Part shown: positions 23,690 through 33,149 of the stretch, piece after piece | Position numbering within the stretch: the first letter of the stretch is position 1 | Layout: every line of letters begins with the position of its first letter | Assembly: GCA_025201365.1 (NCBI GenBank) | Contig: JAIXMF010000118.1 | Location: 1-36,443 of the forward strand | Origin: Syncephalis plumigaleata | Lineage: Eukaryota; Zoopagomycota; Zoopagomycetes; Zoopagales; Piptocephalidaceae | DNA length: 36,443 nt | Direction of reading: 5' to 3' | The notes under the pieces: model-generated | Database searches by the model: none | Told to the model about the DNA's origin: nothing | Seen by the model: only the letters and a program-made list of their open reading frames with translations | Translations under genes and position numbers: made by a program

Positions 23690-25738
23690 ATGCATGTCAA
23701 TATAGCACGTCTTCCTTCCATTATCGTTATTCAACTTTTAAACACATACTACCGTTTCTCTATGGAATCCACAGAGTTAGCAATACAAACAGACAAGGAA
23801 TCTCGCAGTAATGCCATAGAGCTGCTGCTTTCCACGCAACTGCCAGCCAGCGTAAATAGGCAGTGGCTACTTACCCTGCAACCGCGGGATGTTTCTCGAC
23901 TCATGTGTACCTCCAGGAATTGCTACAATAGCATAGCTAATGACTTCATTCTATGGCGTTCTCTCTATTCGAGAAGCTTCTTTGACAACAATATCGACAC
24001 TAGTCATGGCGAGAATATTGATTACAAAGAGGAAGAATGGTTGGAATGGTCGTATCGGCGAATTAGTAAAGCAGCAAGTCGGTTTGCATCATCCGCATCA
24101 CCATCCATTCAATCATTGCCAACGCCATGGATGTTACTTTACAGTGAACGAATGCGCGCGGAACAACGATGGTCAACGGGAAGCATTGTCGATTGTCACG
24201 TCGAACTAGCGAGACTTGCCGCATTAACAAATGGCAAGTCTAAATCTCGTCCGTCGACGCACATTCTAGCCACGGGAGCCAATGGATGTTTAGTGTTAGT
24301 CGGTGAACAATTATGGTGGGTGGCATTGCAGCAAGATTCACGTGTAGAAATGACAAGACTACATAAACAAGCTATATCGCCTAATCATTCAGCAGCTCAA
24401 AAGGATGATGATGATGATACTAATGATGAGCCTACAAAACTCGCCAATATTACTTTTGTCTCGATTGCTGCCGAATGGATAGTTATAGTTGAGAAACCGC
24501 CACCTCCACAGAGACTAGTCAAGAATCAACTTGTTATCTGGTCATTGCCCAGGCAACAAGAACAGCAGCAGCAAAAAGAAAAGGAAGAGGGAAAAGAAGA
24601 AGAGATGAATGAGGAATATTCGGTAGTATATCCGCATCGACAAATTAAACTAGAAGCAAAAGATACGGCAGTACAAGTAATAGGGCCGTGGCTGCTGCTG
24701 GATCGATTCCAAGGTGTACAAGGCGGAAGTATACCTTTACTGTGTTATCTTCCGACTGGAAATATAATCGTGGAGGCACAACGAAAGCCTGGTATATCAA
24801 ATCGTGTCATCCAAACATTCTCCGATTCGCTCGTTTGCTCAACGGTGGAACGCGTCGAGCGCACAAGAAAGCAGCATGGATCGCCATCGGCTGTTGTTCT
24901 AAGTGTTTTCGTACATCGTGAGATTAGCGAGATAGAAGAAGACATCTCACTTACGAAGGATTATTTGCACTGGGAACTGACAAAATATAGTATACCAAAC
25001 GGTTCTGTGGAATCATCGGGTAGCGGTGCCGATATTGCTGTATGTAATAGCGGCAGACTAACGGAGAATCGCATTAATTCCAAGTCTGTCTGGCTTGAAC
25101 GAGTGGATCACCAACGAGTCCTCGTACGTTATCGCCTACTAGGACCTGCATCGCCACTGATCGTTCTTGTGCGATCGACCAATATTATCGCCAATACGAA
25201 TGAGAATGACGAACCCACGAACACGAGCGTTATTTGGCAAATGTCAAAGGATCCCGCAGCCATGCATGCTTGTGCCAGTCAGAATATACTACTATTGGTG
25301 TTGCGTACTAATGACCTGCAGATAGTTGGCCTCGATACTGGCGACTGTCTTTATAGTGTAGACTGTCTTCGTCAATCTTATGGCGAGGCGTGTCTTGGAG
25401 CACGCATTCTTCGTATACAGCCTGCATCTCGCCATGATACTAACGGCGGTAGCAGCAATAGTAGTGACAAACGACGTCGAGGTCAGCTGGAGATTGTGGC
25501 GCTCGACAATGATGCTCAAACTTTCCAGCTACACTCGCTCGCCGTACAACCATCCGAGTCACGCAGTATGGATATGGCCAAGTCACTTGGCGAGTTGTTC
25601 CGTCCAGTTAAATTGCAATTTTCTCAACTACGTATGTCGTCCACTTGTATGGCGTGGATCGACAAACCAGCAAAAAAGCAGTATGGCAATGTGGCGGATA
25701 AGCCCACAGATAGCATTGTTATGGCTACTTTTTACTAA
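23690..25738 (+). CDS. F-box-like protein (682 aa, single exon)
   Basis: An F-box-like motif lies near residues 50-100: LPASVNRQWLLTLQPRDVSR, then LMCTSRNCYN and FILWRSLYSR, the usual L-P, hydrophobic core and W-R-xLY pattern. F-box proteins bring substrates to SCF ubiquitin ligases through Skp1. The rest is rich in short beta-strand-like stretches (for example HILATGANGCLVLVGEQLWWVAL and LEIVALDNDAQTFQLHSLAV) interrupted by charged low-complexity segments, including a Gln/Lys/Glu run at about 285-305. This suggests a degenerate beta-propeller, but no clear WD repeat is visible. The first ATG is 23690; a second at 23762 (MESTELA) gives a protein 24 residues shorter and keeps the F-box. Intronless, unlike its left neighbour. 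Confidence 0.78.
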   Translation: MHVNIARLPSIIVIQLLNTYYRFSMESTELAIQTDKESRSNAIELLLSTQLPASVNRQWLLTLQPRDVSRLMCTSRNCYNSIANDFILWRSLYSRSFFDNNIDTSHGENIDYKEEEWLEWSYRRISKAASRFASSASPSIQSLPTPWMLLYSERMRAEQRWSTGSIVDCHVELARLAALTNGKSKSRPSTHILATGANGCLVLVGEQLWWVALQQDSRVEMTRLHKQAISPNHSAAQKDDDDDTNDEPTKLANITFVSIAAEWIVIVEKPPPPQRLVKNQLVIWSLPRQQEQQQQKEKEEGKEEEMNEEYSVVYPHRQIKLEAKDTAVQVIGPWLLLDRFQGVQGGSIPLLCYLPTGNIIVEAQRKPGISNRVIQTFSDSLVCSTVERVERTRKQHGSPSAVVLSVFVHREISEIEEDISLTKDYLHWELTKYSIPNGSVESSGSGADIAVCNSGRLTENRINSKSVWLERVDHQRVLVRYRLLGPASPLIVLVRSTNIIANTNENDEPTNTSVIWQMSKDPAAMHACASQNILLLVLRTNDLQIVGLDTGDCLYSVDCLRQSYGEACLGARILRIQPASRHDTNGGSSNSSDKRRRGQLEIVALDNDAQTFQLHSLAVQPSESRSMDMAKSLGELFRPVKLQFSQLRMSSTCMAWIDKPAKKQYGNVADKPTDSIVMATFY

Positions 25739-26324
25739 TTATAGAACACATTTAATAAATTGTTGTTTGTATGACACATTAGCAACTCAACATGGTATAA
25801 TGTTTAAAATGCTTGTACGAACCATAGTGTGACCGGATCTGCCACAATGGTTCAAGCTTTACTAATACGGTATTAAGCAAGGTGTTTACTAAGTTGGTAC
25901 TGTTTGCAATAAGCTGTAGGAGTAAACACATACAGCCAATTGCGTGTAACCACCGTACATAACAGATAAAACGCAGACAAAAGAAGAAAAACGGGAAATA
26001 ATCGCCAAGAGAAAAAAGGGAAAGAATACACAAATCACGAAAGTATATCGCGTCGTCTACACCAATAACTAGACGTAAACAAAGCTCACTATGTTTTTAA
26101 ATGTCTGTTTGGTTAATTACACGCGGTATAACCGAGTGATTTGCATAAGTAATAAACGAATGTATAAATATTAATAACCAATGATAGTAGTAGTAGTTAT
26201 TATTAAACAGACGCTAACTAGAAGATTAATTATTAACTAGGCGGCTATGGAGGTATGTATGTATGTACGTATGTATAGTTAGATACATCATTACGTTATC
26301 CCATCATCGAACACAATACAGTAA
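25739..26324. other. Convergent intergenic region
   Basis: Between the 3' ends of the F-box and MATH/BTB genes. AATAAA at about 25754-25759 follows the F-box stop closely. A GTAT/GTAC repeat is at about 26253-26275. Small frames here look fortuitous. Confidence 0.55.
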
Positions 26325-27839
26325 TTATTCTGTAACGGCATCGATGAGTTTAGCTAGGAAAACGTTATACTGACCACATAGCACTAGTTCTACGTATTCG
26401 ACGCTTTGTTTGACTTCTTTCATATTAGCCACAACGAAACGAATGCAAGCGTGTTGCAGTCGCTCGTCGGAGAAGTCATACGCCACGCGTACTATTTGCA
26501 TTATATTATCTACGGCCATTTCTTCGATCCAGCGATCGGCTACACGACGCTTAAGCCCGTCGACTTGATATTTGTCGGCTAGAGCGAATAGCGCGCGCCG
26601 CCTAGTGAATACGGCGGACTCTCGACGCTGAACACTTTCACTTAATGGTCGATGATCATCTTCGTCGTCTTCATCCGATGAGAGTCCCTCTGCGTCGGAA
26701 GCAGTTGCCGTACGCTCGGATAAGTCACCGAGATCGCCTTCCTCGTAGTGACCGGTGTAGAGATAACGTAAAAGCACACGAGCAAATAGGTTGTTTGATT
26801 CATCCACGGTGAATTTGTGGATTGTACCACCCGTACTACCGACATCTGATTCGGTCTGAGCCGTGCTATCGCGATCGCTACCTGCAAACAAATCCTCAAA
26901 GTATTTGCTGCGCGATGCGAGGATGGCGCGATGAACGGGCACATCACGATCTTGAAGCTGGAGTACAGCATCGGCGTGTAGGCCCTCCTTCAACAATCGT
27001 TCGAATTCAGGTGTAACGGTAATGGCGCGGGAATCGGCAGGCCATTCGATCTCCACGTCCACAACCAGTGTGTCGTCAGCCATCATGCGTGGATCGGATG
27101 TGAGTTCAGGGAGACGACACACGTCCTTCCAGCACCAGTTAGTCTCGGCTTCAAAGACATCGCTTAGACTAGCGTGGAATAGAACGACACCGGCTGTATT
27201 ACGCAGCCACACATTGACGTAGACGTCTTTCGGCGTCATGGCCATTTCACGGTCTTTCTCGCGTTGTCGCAAGACTTGAAGAGCCGCAGCTGATGAGGCG
27301 GTAGAGGCTGAACGACCATGACCAAGCATGCCGGCAGCCTTTTGATTGCCGCCACCGGTGCCTTCTTGGGTATTTTGATGATCGGGGAAGTTCCAAATGT
27401 AAAAGTCGATGGTGCGCTCTTGATCCTCGCGGATACTAAGGCCCATACGCCATGGATGTCGGACACAGCCGAACAACTCGCTTACGAGTGTCCGACCTAC
27501 GTTGCTGGAAATGCCGGGCTGCGTAAACGTACACTGTACAGTCACTTTACGGCTACAACAAGTAGTGATGCCTTGACGTGGTGGCGTCAACATTGCTGTA
27601 CCAGGAGCACCAGTGGGAGATGCGTAAGCGTTGACGTGCGTACCCACGGTGCTTAGCGAGGCGGGGGATAAAGGAGGACTTTGGTCGCGGACAGCGTTAC
27701 CGGATAGTGCCGCTATACTACGACTATCAACGTCCGAAGAGTTGCGGTCTTGTTCGGCAATCACACCGACGGAGTGTTTTTTGAAGAACTCTTTAACTTT
27801 ACCGTAGTGTGAGTCACGACGATTCAATTGGGTTGCCAT
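26325..27839 (-). CDS. MATH/BTB-domain protein (504 aa, single exon)
   Basis: The first 95 residues are polar and Ser/Pro-rich. Residues about 100-265 resemble a divergent MATH (TRAF-like) domain: HPWRMGLSIRE, then FYIWNF, a Gly/Ala/Ser-rich insert, VYVNVWLRN and a WCWKDVCRL segment. A BTB/POZ domain starts near 280 (LLKEGLHADAVLQLQD, VPVHRAILASRSKYFEDLF), with a Ser/Asp/Glu-rich insert (SSDEDDEDD) and a C-terminal BACK-like helical part (ALADKYQVDGLKRRVADRW). Proteins of this layout act as substrate adaptors of Cullin-3 ubiquitin ligases, and that role is inferred here. ATG 27839 is preferred because a stop lies a few codons upstream in frame. Confidence 0.88.
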   Translation of the reverse strand: MATQLNRRDSHYGKVKEFFKKHSVGVIAEQDRNSSDVDSRSIAALSGNAVRDQSPPLSPASLSTVGTHVNAYASPTGAPGTAMLTPPRQGITTCCSRKVTVQCTFTQPGISSNVGRTLVSELFGCVRHPWRMGLSIREDQERTIDFYIWNFPDHQNTQEGTGGGNQKAAGMLGHGRSASTASSAAALQVLRQREKDREMAMTPKDVYVNVWLRNTAGVVLFHASLSDVFEAETNWCWKDVCRLPELTSDPRMMADDTLVVDVEIEWPADSRAITVTPEFERLLKEGLHADAVLQLQDRDVPVHRAILASRSKYFEDLFAGSDRDSTAQTESDVGSTGGTIHKFTVDESNNLFARVLLRYLYTGHYEEGDLGDLSERTATASDAEGLSSDEDDEDDHRPLSESVQRRESAVFTRRRALFALADKYQVDGLKRRVADRWIEEMAVDNIMQIVRVAYDFSDERLQHACIRFVVANMKEVKQSVEYVELVLCGQYNVFLAKLIDAVTE

Positions 27840-28320
27840 TGTTAGGGTATATTACAATGGAGATAGTTGACGGGAAACTATTAACTAAGAAAGTATAAAT
27901 AAGATGAGGAAGCAAGAAAGAGTGAGTGAGCGAAATAGTAACAGTTAGTAATGGACAGGTAAGCGGGGTTCCAGAAGCTGCAAGTTTTAATGGTGTCGCC
28001 ATTATTGGCACAACCATACGAGCTTGTACACAAACTACACGCCCTATTACTGGCTAGCGCTTGCTTCCTTCCTCTCTCCCTCTCTCTCTGTGCGTCCCCT
28101 TAGTTCCTCTCCTAGACTACTCACCAATTTGTATATCGGCAATGGTTGCTGATAATCGATAAGGCCGCTACCGTAGTGTGATACACGAACAATGGTAGAC
28201 GACGAATGGTCAAATGAAAATATTGCAGTTGAGAAAAATGAACGCAGAAAATTGTATGTACACACACTAACATACAAAGCGTATTGAAATGAACAATGGA
28301 GATGAAGATGAAGATAGTTG

Positions 28321-28369
28321 AATGAATCAATCAATGAATCAATCAATCAATCAATGAATGAATGAATGG
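28321..28369. repeat. AATC/AATG microsatellite
   Basis: About twelve tandem 4-bp units, alternating AATC and AATG, in noncoding DNA. Confidence 0.9.
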
Positions 28370-29291
28370 ATATATGGATATATGTTGTAGGGTTGATCAA
28401 AACAGGATCGAAATAGCAAGCGAATAATGACAAAGAGTTGCAATGATATATGTAGAATGAAAGGTTCTGCACGAAGGCGGCAGATGTGTAAAGCAATCCA
28501 AGGGCTAAGGAGCCAATGAACGACAATACGTAAAGCGTAATGGATTTGGTTTTAAATAAACTGAGGCACACCCAATAAAGCAAATGCTAAATAAACAAAA
28601 GCTATTGGATGCAATGATGTAACAGTGATGATAGGAGTTGTGATGGTAGCGATAGCAGCCGTAGTGGTGGCAGTAACACTAGTCGATTGAATCAAATGAC
28701 TGTTCACTAGGAAAGTAACAAAGTATCGTATTGAATTCACCTGCACTCACACACAAGACAGGTGTCGATAGCGATAGTGGGATATACACATATATATACA
28801 CACCTATATATATGTATATATATATATAGAAAGATGTAGTAGATGGATATATAGAATATATGTAGATAGACAAATAAACAAAGGTAAATATGTAAAGTTA
28901 TATAGCAGTATCCAATGGCCGCAGTAACTATCGCAGAATGGCGCGCGCGCAGCGAGAACCGATTGCAATGATTTGTCACTGGACAAAATGTTCAAGAAAG
29001 AGTTGTTGAAGTAGGGAATAAACTATATAGAAGATGATGCCGTGGATAAACCGATACTCGCAGGCAAAAAGGCAGCTGCAAGCGGGTCCACGTGGATATA
29101 CAGAAGCAACAAGTGCGCTTTAAACAACAGCACTGCACGATACGCTCAAGCAGTCCGTTGACTTTAGAAAGAAGCCAGAAAAAAAGAAAAGTAAAAAGAA
29201 GAGGAGGAATACTAGATGTGGACCGGTGGTACGGATTGCTTTTATGCGTGCTGTGTATGTTTGTGTGTTTGTACGCACACGTTCACTTGTC

Positions 29292-29324
29292 GCTTGCTTA
29301 CTCGCTCGCTCGCTCGCTCGCTTG
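29292..29324. repeat. CTCG/CTTG microsatellite
   Basis: Tandem 4-bp units, mainly CTCG, unusually GC-rich for this noncoding stretch. Confidence 0.85.
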
Positions 29325-31067
29325 TCCACAAGTTATCTCGTTGTGTCCTATGTGACCTACACTCTACGTTACGCTGTGGAAGGAAGTAGGCAAGCCGGCA
29401 AGGGCTACGATAGGTCAATCCCATGTGACGCGGACGAACGGACGTAAGGAGAGGAGAGGAGAGGAGTAAAACATCACCATACGCACATCCATACATACAC
29501 ACATACACACATACATATACACATACGTACTTACACAGTTGCACGCCTATACTAGCATGCGAGTGACTATGTGAACGCCAGGACCACTCCATTCCTTAAA
29601 CTTGTCGCCAAGCACAAAGAAACCATTCAATATTGAATAATCATCAATGTTGTCGCATTTCGGTATTATGACTTGGTGTTTGGCGCATTCTTACTCAGAT
29701 GACTAGTCAGCTTGCTTTGTTGCTTCTTGTAATGCGTATGTTTTGCTCCGTTTTAGCTAGAATTGTATCATGTTATCACGTGCTTATGGCGGTTGTTTTC
29801 GTCTGGATCCAGCGACGACAAACAGGCTACGGTGCAGATGGGCCCCGTGACCACCTGATGACAGGAGTGGTGATGCTCATCGCAAGAAGCAGCACAACAC
29901 CGTAGATGTCAAGTAATATGGCCATGTGAAAGTGTCGTGGCGAAAGAGAGATGAGAGATGGCAAAGCGCACACAAATCTACGCATGTGGCACCTATTCTT
30001 GTCTATGAAACCGTAAAACAGCAATAGTTATACCAGGAGATGTATCCGCAAATGGAACTAATGCGATACCGACAGGGTGTACCATGCATGACATGCGACA
30101 AGATCTACCGCCATGTTATCAGGTGTAGATAGACCTGTTTCACTTAGAAGATTGCCGAACAAAGAGAGAGAGAGCAAGCGCGCGGGAGAATGGTTGGCAT
30201 TATCCTCCGATAGGACCAAAAGAATGGAGCAAAAAAATATCCGGCTGGTGCAATTAATTAATGACGCTATGACAACGCGGTTACACGCGTGTGCGTGTAT
30301 GTACACGCGTACATGAATATCTTCAATTTTGGTATAGGATAGTAGTAGTCGCGATGGTGCTTGCATGTTTCAATTGATTAACACGACATTCTGATAATAA
30401 ACTCATTTTTCTCTCACTCCCTGGTAAACAAACAATGCTACATCTTGGCCTTGATTTACGGCGTGGCTATTGACATCTCTTTTTGTTAATCCTGCCATTG
30501 GCATAAACAATATTGCTCAAAGTACTACTCGAGTTGGAATAGCATGCGATATAGTTATTACACACTTTCATACATGAATGGCAAAGATAACAATAAAAAT
30601 GATGTGTAATAATAATGCCACATGGCTAATGCTAGTTGTATGGTGCCGTTCACATGCAAATAATAATAATCTACATTGACAATGGCCAAGCCAGCATTGT
30701 ATAAACGAGCAATGGCATGATAATGATATATATACATAATACGATTAGAGGACCTTGAACCATTTGCAATGATTTGAGCTATAATTGATTATTCATTTAT
30801 ATGAAAGGCGAGGGAGATATCAAGCACATCATTACTTGCATTGTTATGCTACTATCAAGCATGAAGATGAATAAATACACGATACATTTCTTATTCATTT
30901 GTATGTAATTCTAATCTAATACTAGAAAGGTGATGTGTGTACAATTCAGTTGAACCACCTAAAACTGGCAGATCTGAGAGACAATTATTATGAATTCACT
31001 TTCACCACCACAGTTTGGTCTGCCTCTTTCCACTCTATCTCAACGTGCTCCCATACACAGGCGGTAG

Positions 31068-31431
31068 GTAAGCATCAGCATCTATATGATATATATACGC
31101 GTATACATGTATATACACGTATACAGTAATGATGGATATGTAATATGTCTTTACTTGTAATATAATGGATGGATAGATGGATAGATTGAATAAGTAGATG
31201 GATGGATGGATGGATTATGGTCTATCCTTAACATTCTACATCCAGTATAGAAGATATCTAAAAGATGGATGGATATTGTTGATGAGATATGAATGATCAA
31301 ATACGTGTACAATCTACGTAAACTGGATGGATGGATGGATAGATAGATTATTGTATTACGCGAACTTGAAATAATGCTACATATTTATTATAGACAGATA
31401 TACTAATTATTGATGTATTGCTCTTTTATAG
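31068..31431 (+). other. Probable 5' leader intron of the eL15 gene
   Basis: A strong donor (TAG|GTAAGC at 31068) and a strong acceptor (CTAAT followed by a T-rich run and TTTATAG, ending 31431, 21 bp before the ATG) would remove 364 bp including the GATG/GATA repeats. The presumed leader exon upstream contains a pyrimidine-rich stretch (about 31021-31040). Leader introns are common in ribosomal protein genes. The splice sites are seen; their use is inferred. Confidence 0.45.
31164..31350. repeat. GATG/GATA microsatellite cluster
   Basis: Three blocks of GATG/GATA tetranucleotides separated by unique AT-rich DNA, inside the presumed leader intron. Confidence 0.85.
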
Positions 31432-31452
31432 CCGTTTGATTGAATTTACGTC

Positions 31453-32711
31453 ATGGGTGCTTACAAGTACATCGAGGAGCTTTACAAGAAGAAGCAGTCG
31501 GACGTTCTTCGCTTCTTGTTGCGTGTCCGCTGCTGGGAGTACCGGTAAGCAAATCGAGTGTATGATGGATGGTCATACATTCGCTACGTTATCTTGCCTG
31601 CTTCGAGGGCAACAAAAGATTGACTAAAGATACGCGTGTATACGCGCACACGCACACACACACCTACAGGACGTATAGCCATTAGCATTTATACTGCACA
31701 TATGTGCCAGTATATACGTGTATATATATGCCATACGCGCCAAGTAGTGGAGTGTATCTTTTCTCCTTCTTTTGTGACGGTTCGTCCTAGGCAGTCTCGT
31801 CGAGCGTTTGCATGGCGTCGACCTGCCGGTCGTCGTTGTGAAGTATTGCTAATAAGCGATGCATAAACAACGTACATATAATCATTATTACTATTGATTA
31901 TATGTGGCCGTAAACCTCGAGCGTGCATTAACGCCAATGATCATTTTGACGAATAGTCACTTACCTATTTTTTCTATTGTTGTTGTTATTCTATTACTTG
32001 TGTATGTTCGATTATTATCGTGGTGCTGCTGCTACTTCTCTACTGCTATAACTGCTATTCCTCACTGGTTATTTCGGAATTGATACGTACGTGATTATCA
32101 TCATCAGCCAATTGAATGTTATTCATCGCGCCTCTCGCCCAACTCGTCCCGATAAGGCACGTCGTCTTGGCTACAAGGTAAATAATGGCATGAGATACAA
32201 TTCTGTCAATGAATATAATATTAATCTATACATTATGCATTATTATATATATATATAGGCCAAGCAGGGTTACGTGATCTACCGCATTCGCGTTCGCCGC
32301 GGTGGTCGCAAGCGCCCAGTACCAAAGGGTGCCACCTATGGTAAGCCACACTCCATGGGTGTGAACGAGCTCAAATACCAGCACTCTCACCGCTACACCG
32401 CCGAGAACCGTATTGGTCGTCGCTGCCCCAACTTGCGCGTTCTCAACAGCTACTGGGTCAACCAGGACTCGACCTACAAGTACTTCGAGGTCATCTTGGT
32501 CGATCCAAACCACAAGGCTATCCGCTCGGATCCTCGCATCAACTGGATCGTGAACTCTGTTCACAAGCACCGTGAAGCTCGCGGTCTTACCGCCATTGGT
32601 CGCAAGAACCGTGGTGTTGGTAAGGGTCACGGATACAACAAGTTCATCGGCGGCAGTCGTCGTGCTGCCTGGCGCCGCAACAACACCCTATCCCTCCGTC
32701 GCTACCGTTAA
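31453..32711 (+). CDS. RPL15: 60S ribosomal protein eL15, 3 exons (204 aa)
   Basis: Large-subunit ribosomal protein. Exons 31453-31544, 32108-32177 and 32259-32711 sum to 615 nt, giving 204 aa, the same length as yeast and human eL15. The start [17 protein letters not shown], the middle [20 protein letters not shown] and the Arg-rich end [10 protein letters not shown] are diagnostic. The first intron (563 bp) is far longer than others in the window; the second is 81 bp. Codons are strongly biased to C- and G-ending forms (CGC, AAG, CAC, AAC), unlike neighbouring genes, as expected of a highly expressed gene. Confidence 0.99.
31545..32107 (+). other. Long first intron of eL15 (563 bp)
   Basis: Donor CG|GTAAGC and acceptor ATCAG. 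The intron contains CG-rich alternating tracts (about 31633-31662), a GC-richer island at about 31775-31850 and a T-rich 3' third. Ribosomal protein introns often host snoRNAs, but I found no convincing paired C and D boxes or H/ACA layout by eye. Confidence 0.75.
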
Positions 32712-33149
32712 ACAGCGATGCTGGCGATACTTATGCTTTTTGGCGGGTATACAAGTGTGCTCTGCACTATTTGTTACCTGCTGTGTTGTTTGCTCCGATT
32801 CCAGCATGTTTCTATTATGCATAAAAGCATTCAACTCGTTTGATATTATTTATTAGTTGCAATCATGGATGTGTGTGTACGTGTAAATGGTTTAATGTAA
32901 AGTGACTTATAAATAGAAGATTTAGTTAGTGGTAAACATGGTAGTACAACGATTTGTTAATGTATAGCTGATAGTAGTCATGTTGTTGGCAATAACTCAC
33001 CAATGATACAGGGTTTTTCCAACCGATTAACGCTCCTAATCTTTGACTTTTGTTCTTATCAATAAATAATATTGTTTATGAGTCTGAGGCTCTTTATTAA
33101 TAAAAAATAGTACAATGATATCGTTATAGCAAATGGCTGCGATGCACAG
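32712..33149. other. Convergent intergenic region
   Basis: 3' untranslated DNA of eL15 (plus) and of the subtilase gene (minus). Plus-strand AATAAA-type signals occur near 33061-33066. No gene is seen. Confidence 0.55.

Larger units (their letters stand above)
27840..31452. other. 3.6-kb repeat-rich stretch without an assembled gene
   Basis: Contains the leader and promoter of the MATH/BTB gene (left) and of the eL15 gene (right). Microsatellites: CT-rich 28070-28100; AATC/AATG 28321-28369; TA-rich 28787-28830; CTCG 29292-29324; GGAGA about 29448-29466; CATA/CACA 29480-29527; GATG/GATA 31164-31350. Several minus-strand frames are hydrophobic (28347-28583, 28552-28746, 29827-30024), and a strong minus-strand donor (GTGAGT ending at 28123) follows an exon-like segment. 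I could not join them into a protein that I recognise. Confidence 0.5.

Noticed and set aside
26642-26971. Frames opposite the MATH/BTB and F-box coding regions
   Set aside because: Shadow frames of genes supported by recognisable domains.
28321-28369. CRISPR-like or telomeric array
   Set aside because: It is a simple 4-bp microsatellite without spacers. No telomere-type repeat or CRISPR array was seen anywhere in the window.
31775-31800. tRNA B-box-like GGTTCGTCC
   Set aside because: Departs from the consensus GGTTCGANNCC, and no A box or acceptor stem could be found around it.
31545-32107. Box C/D or H/ACA snoRNA in the eL15 intron
   Set aside because: ATGATGG near 31561 resembles a C box, but I found no matching D box with a terminal stem, so I do not call an RNA gene.
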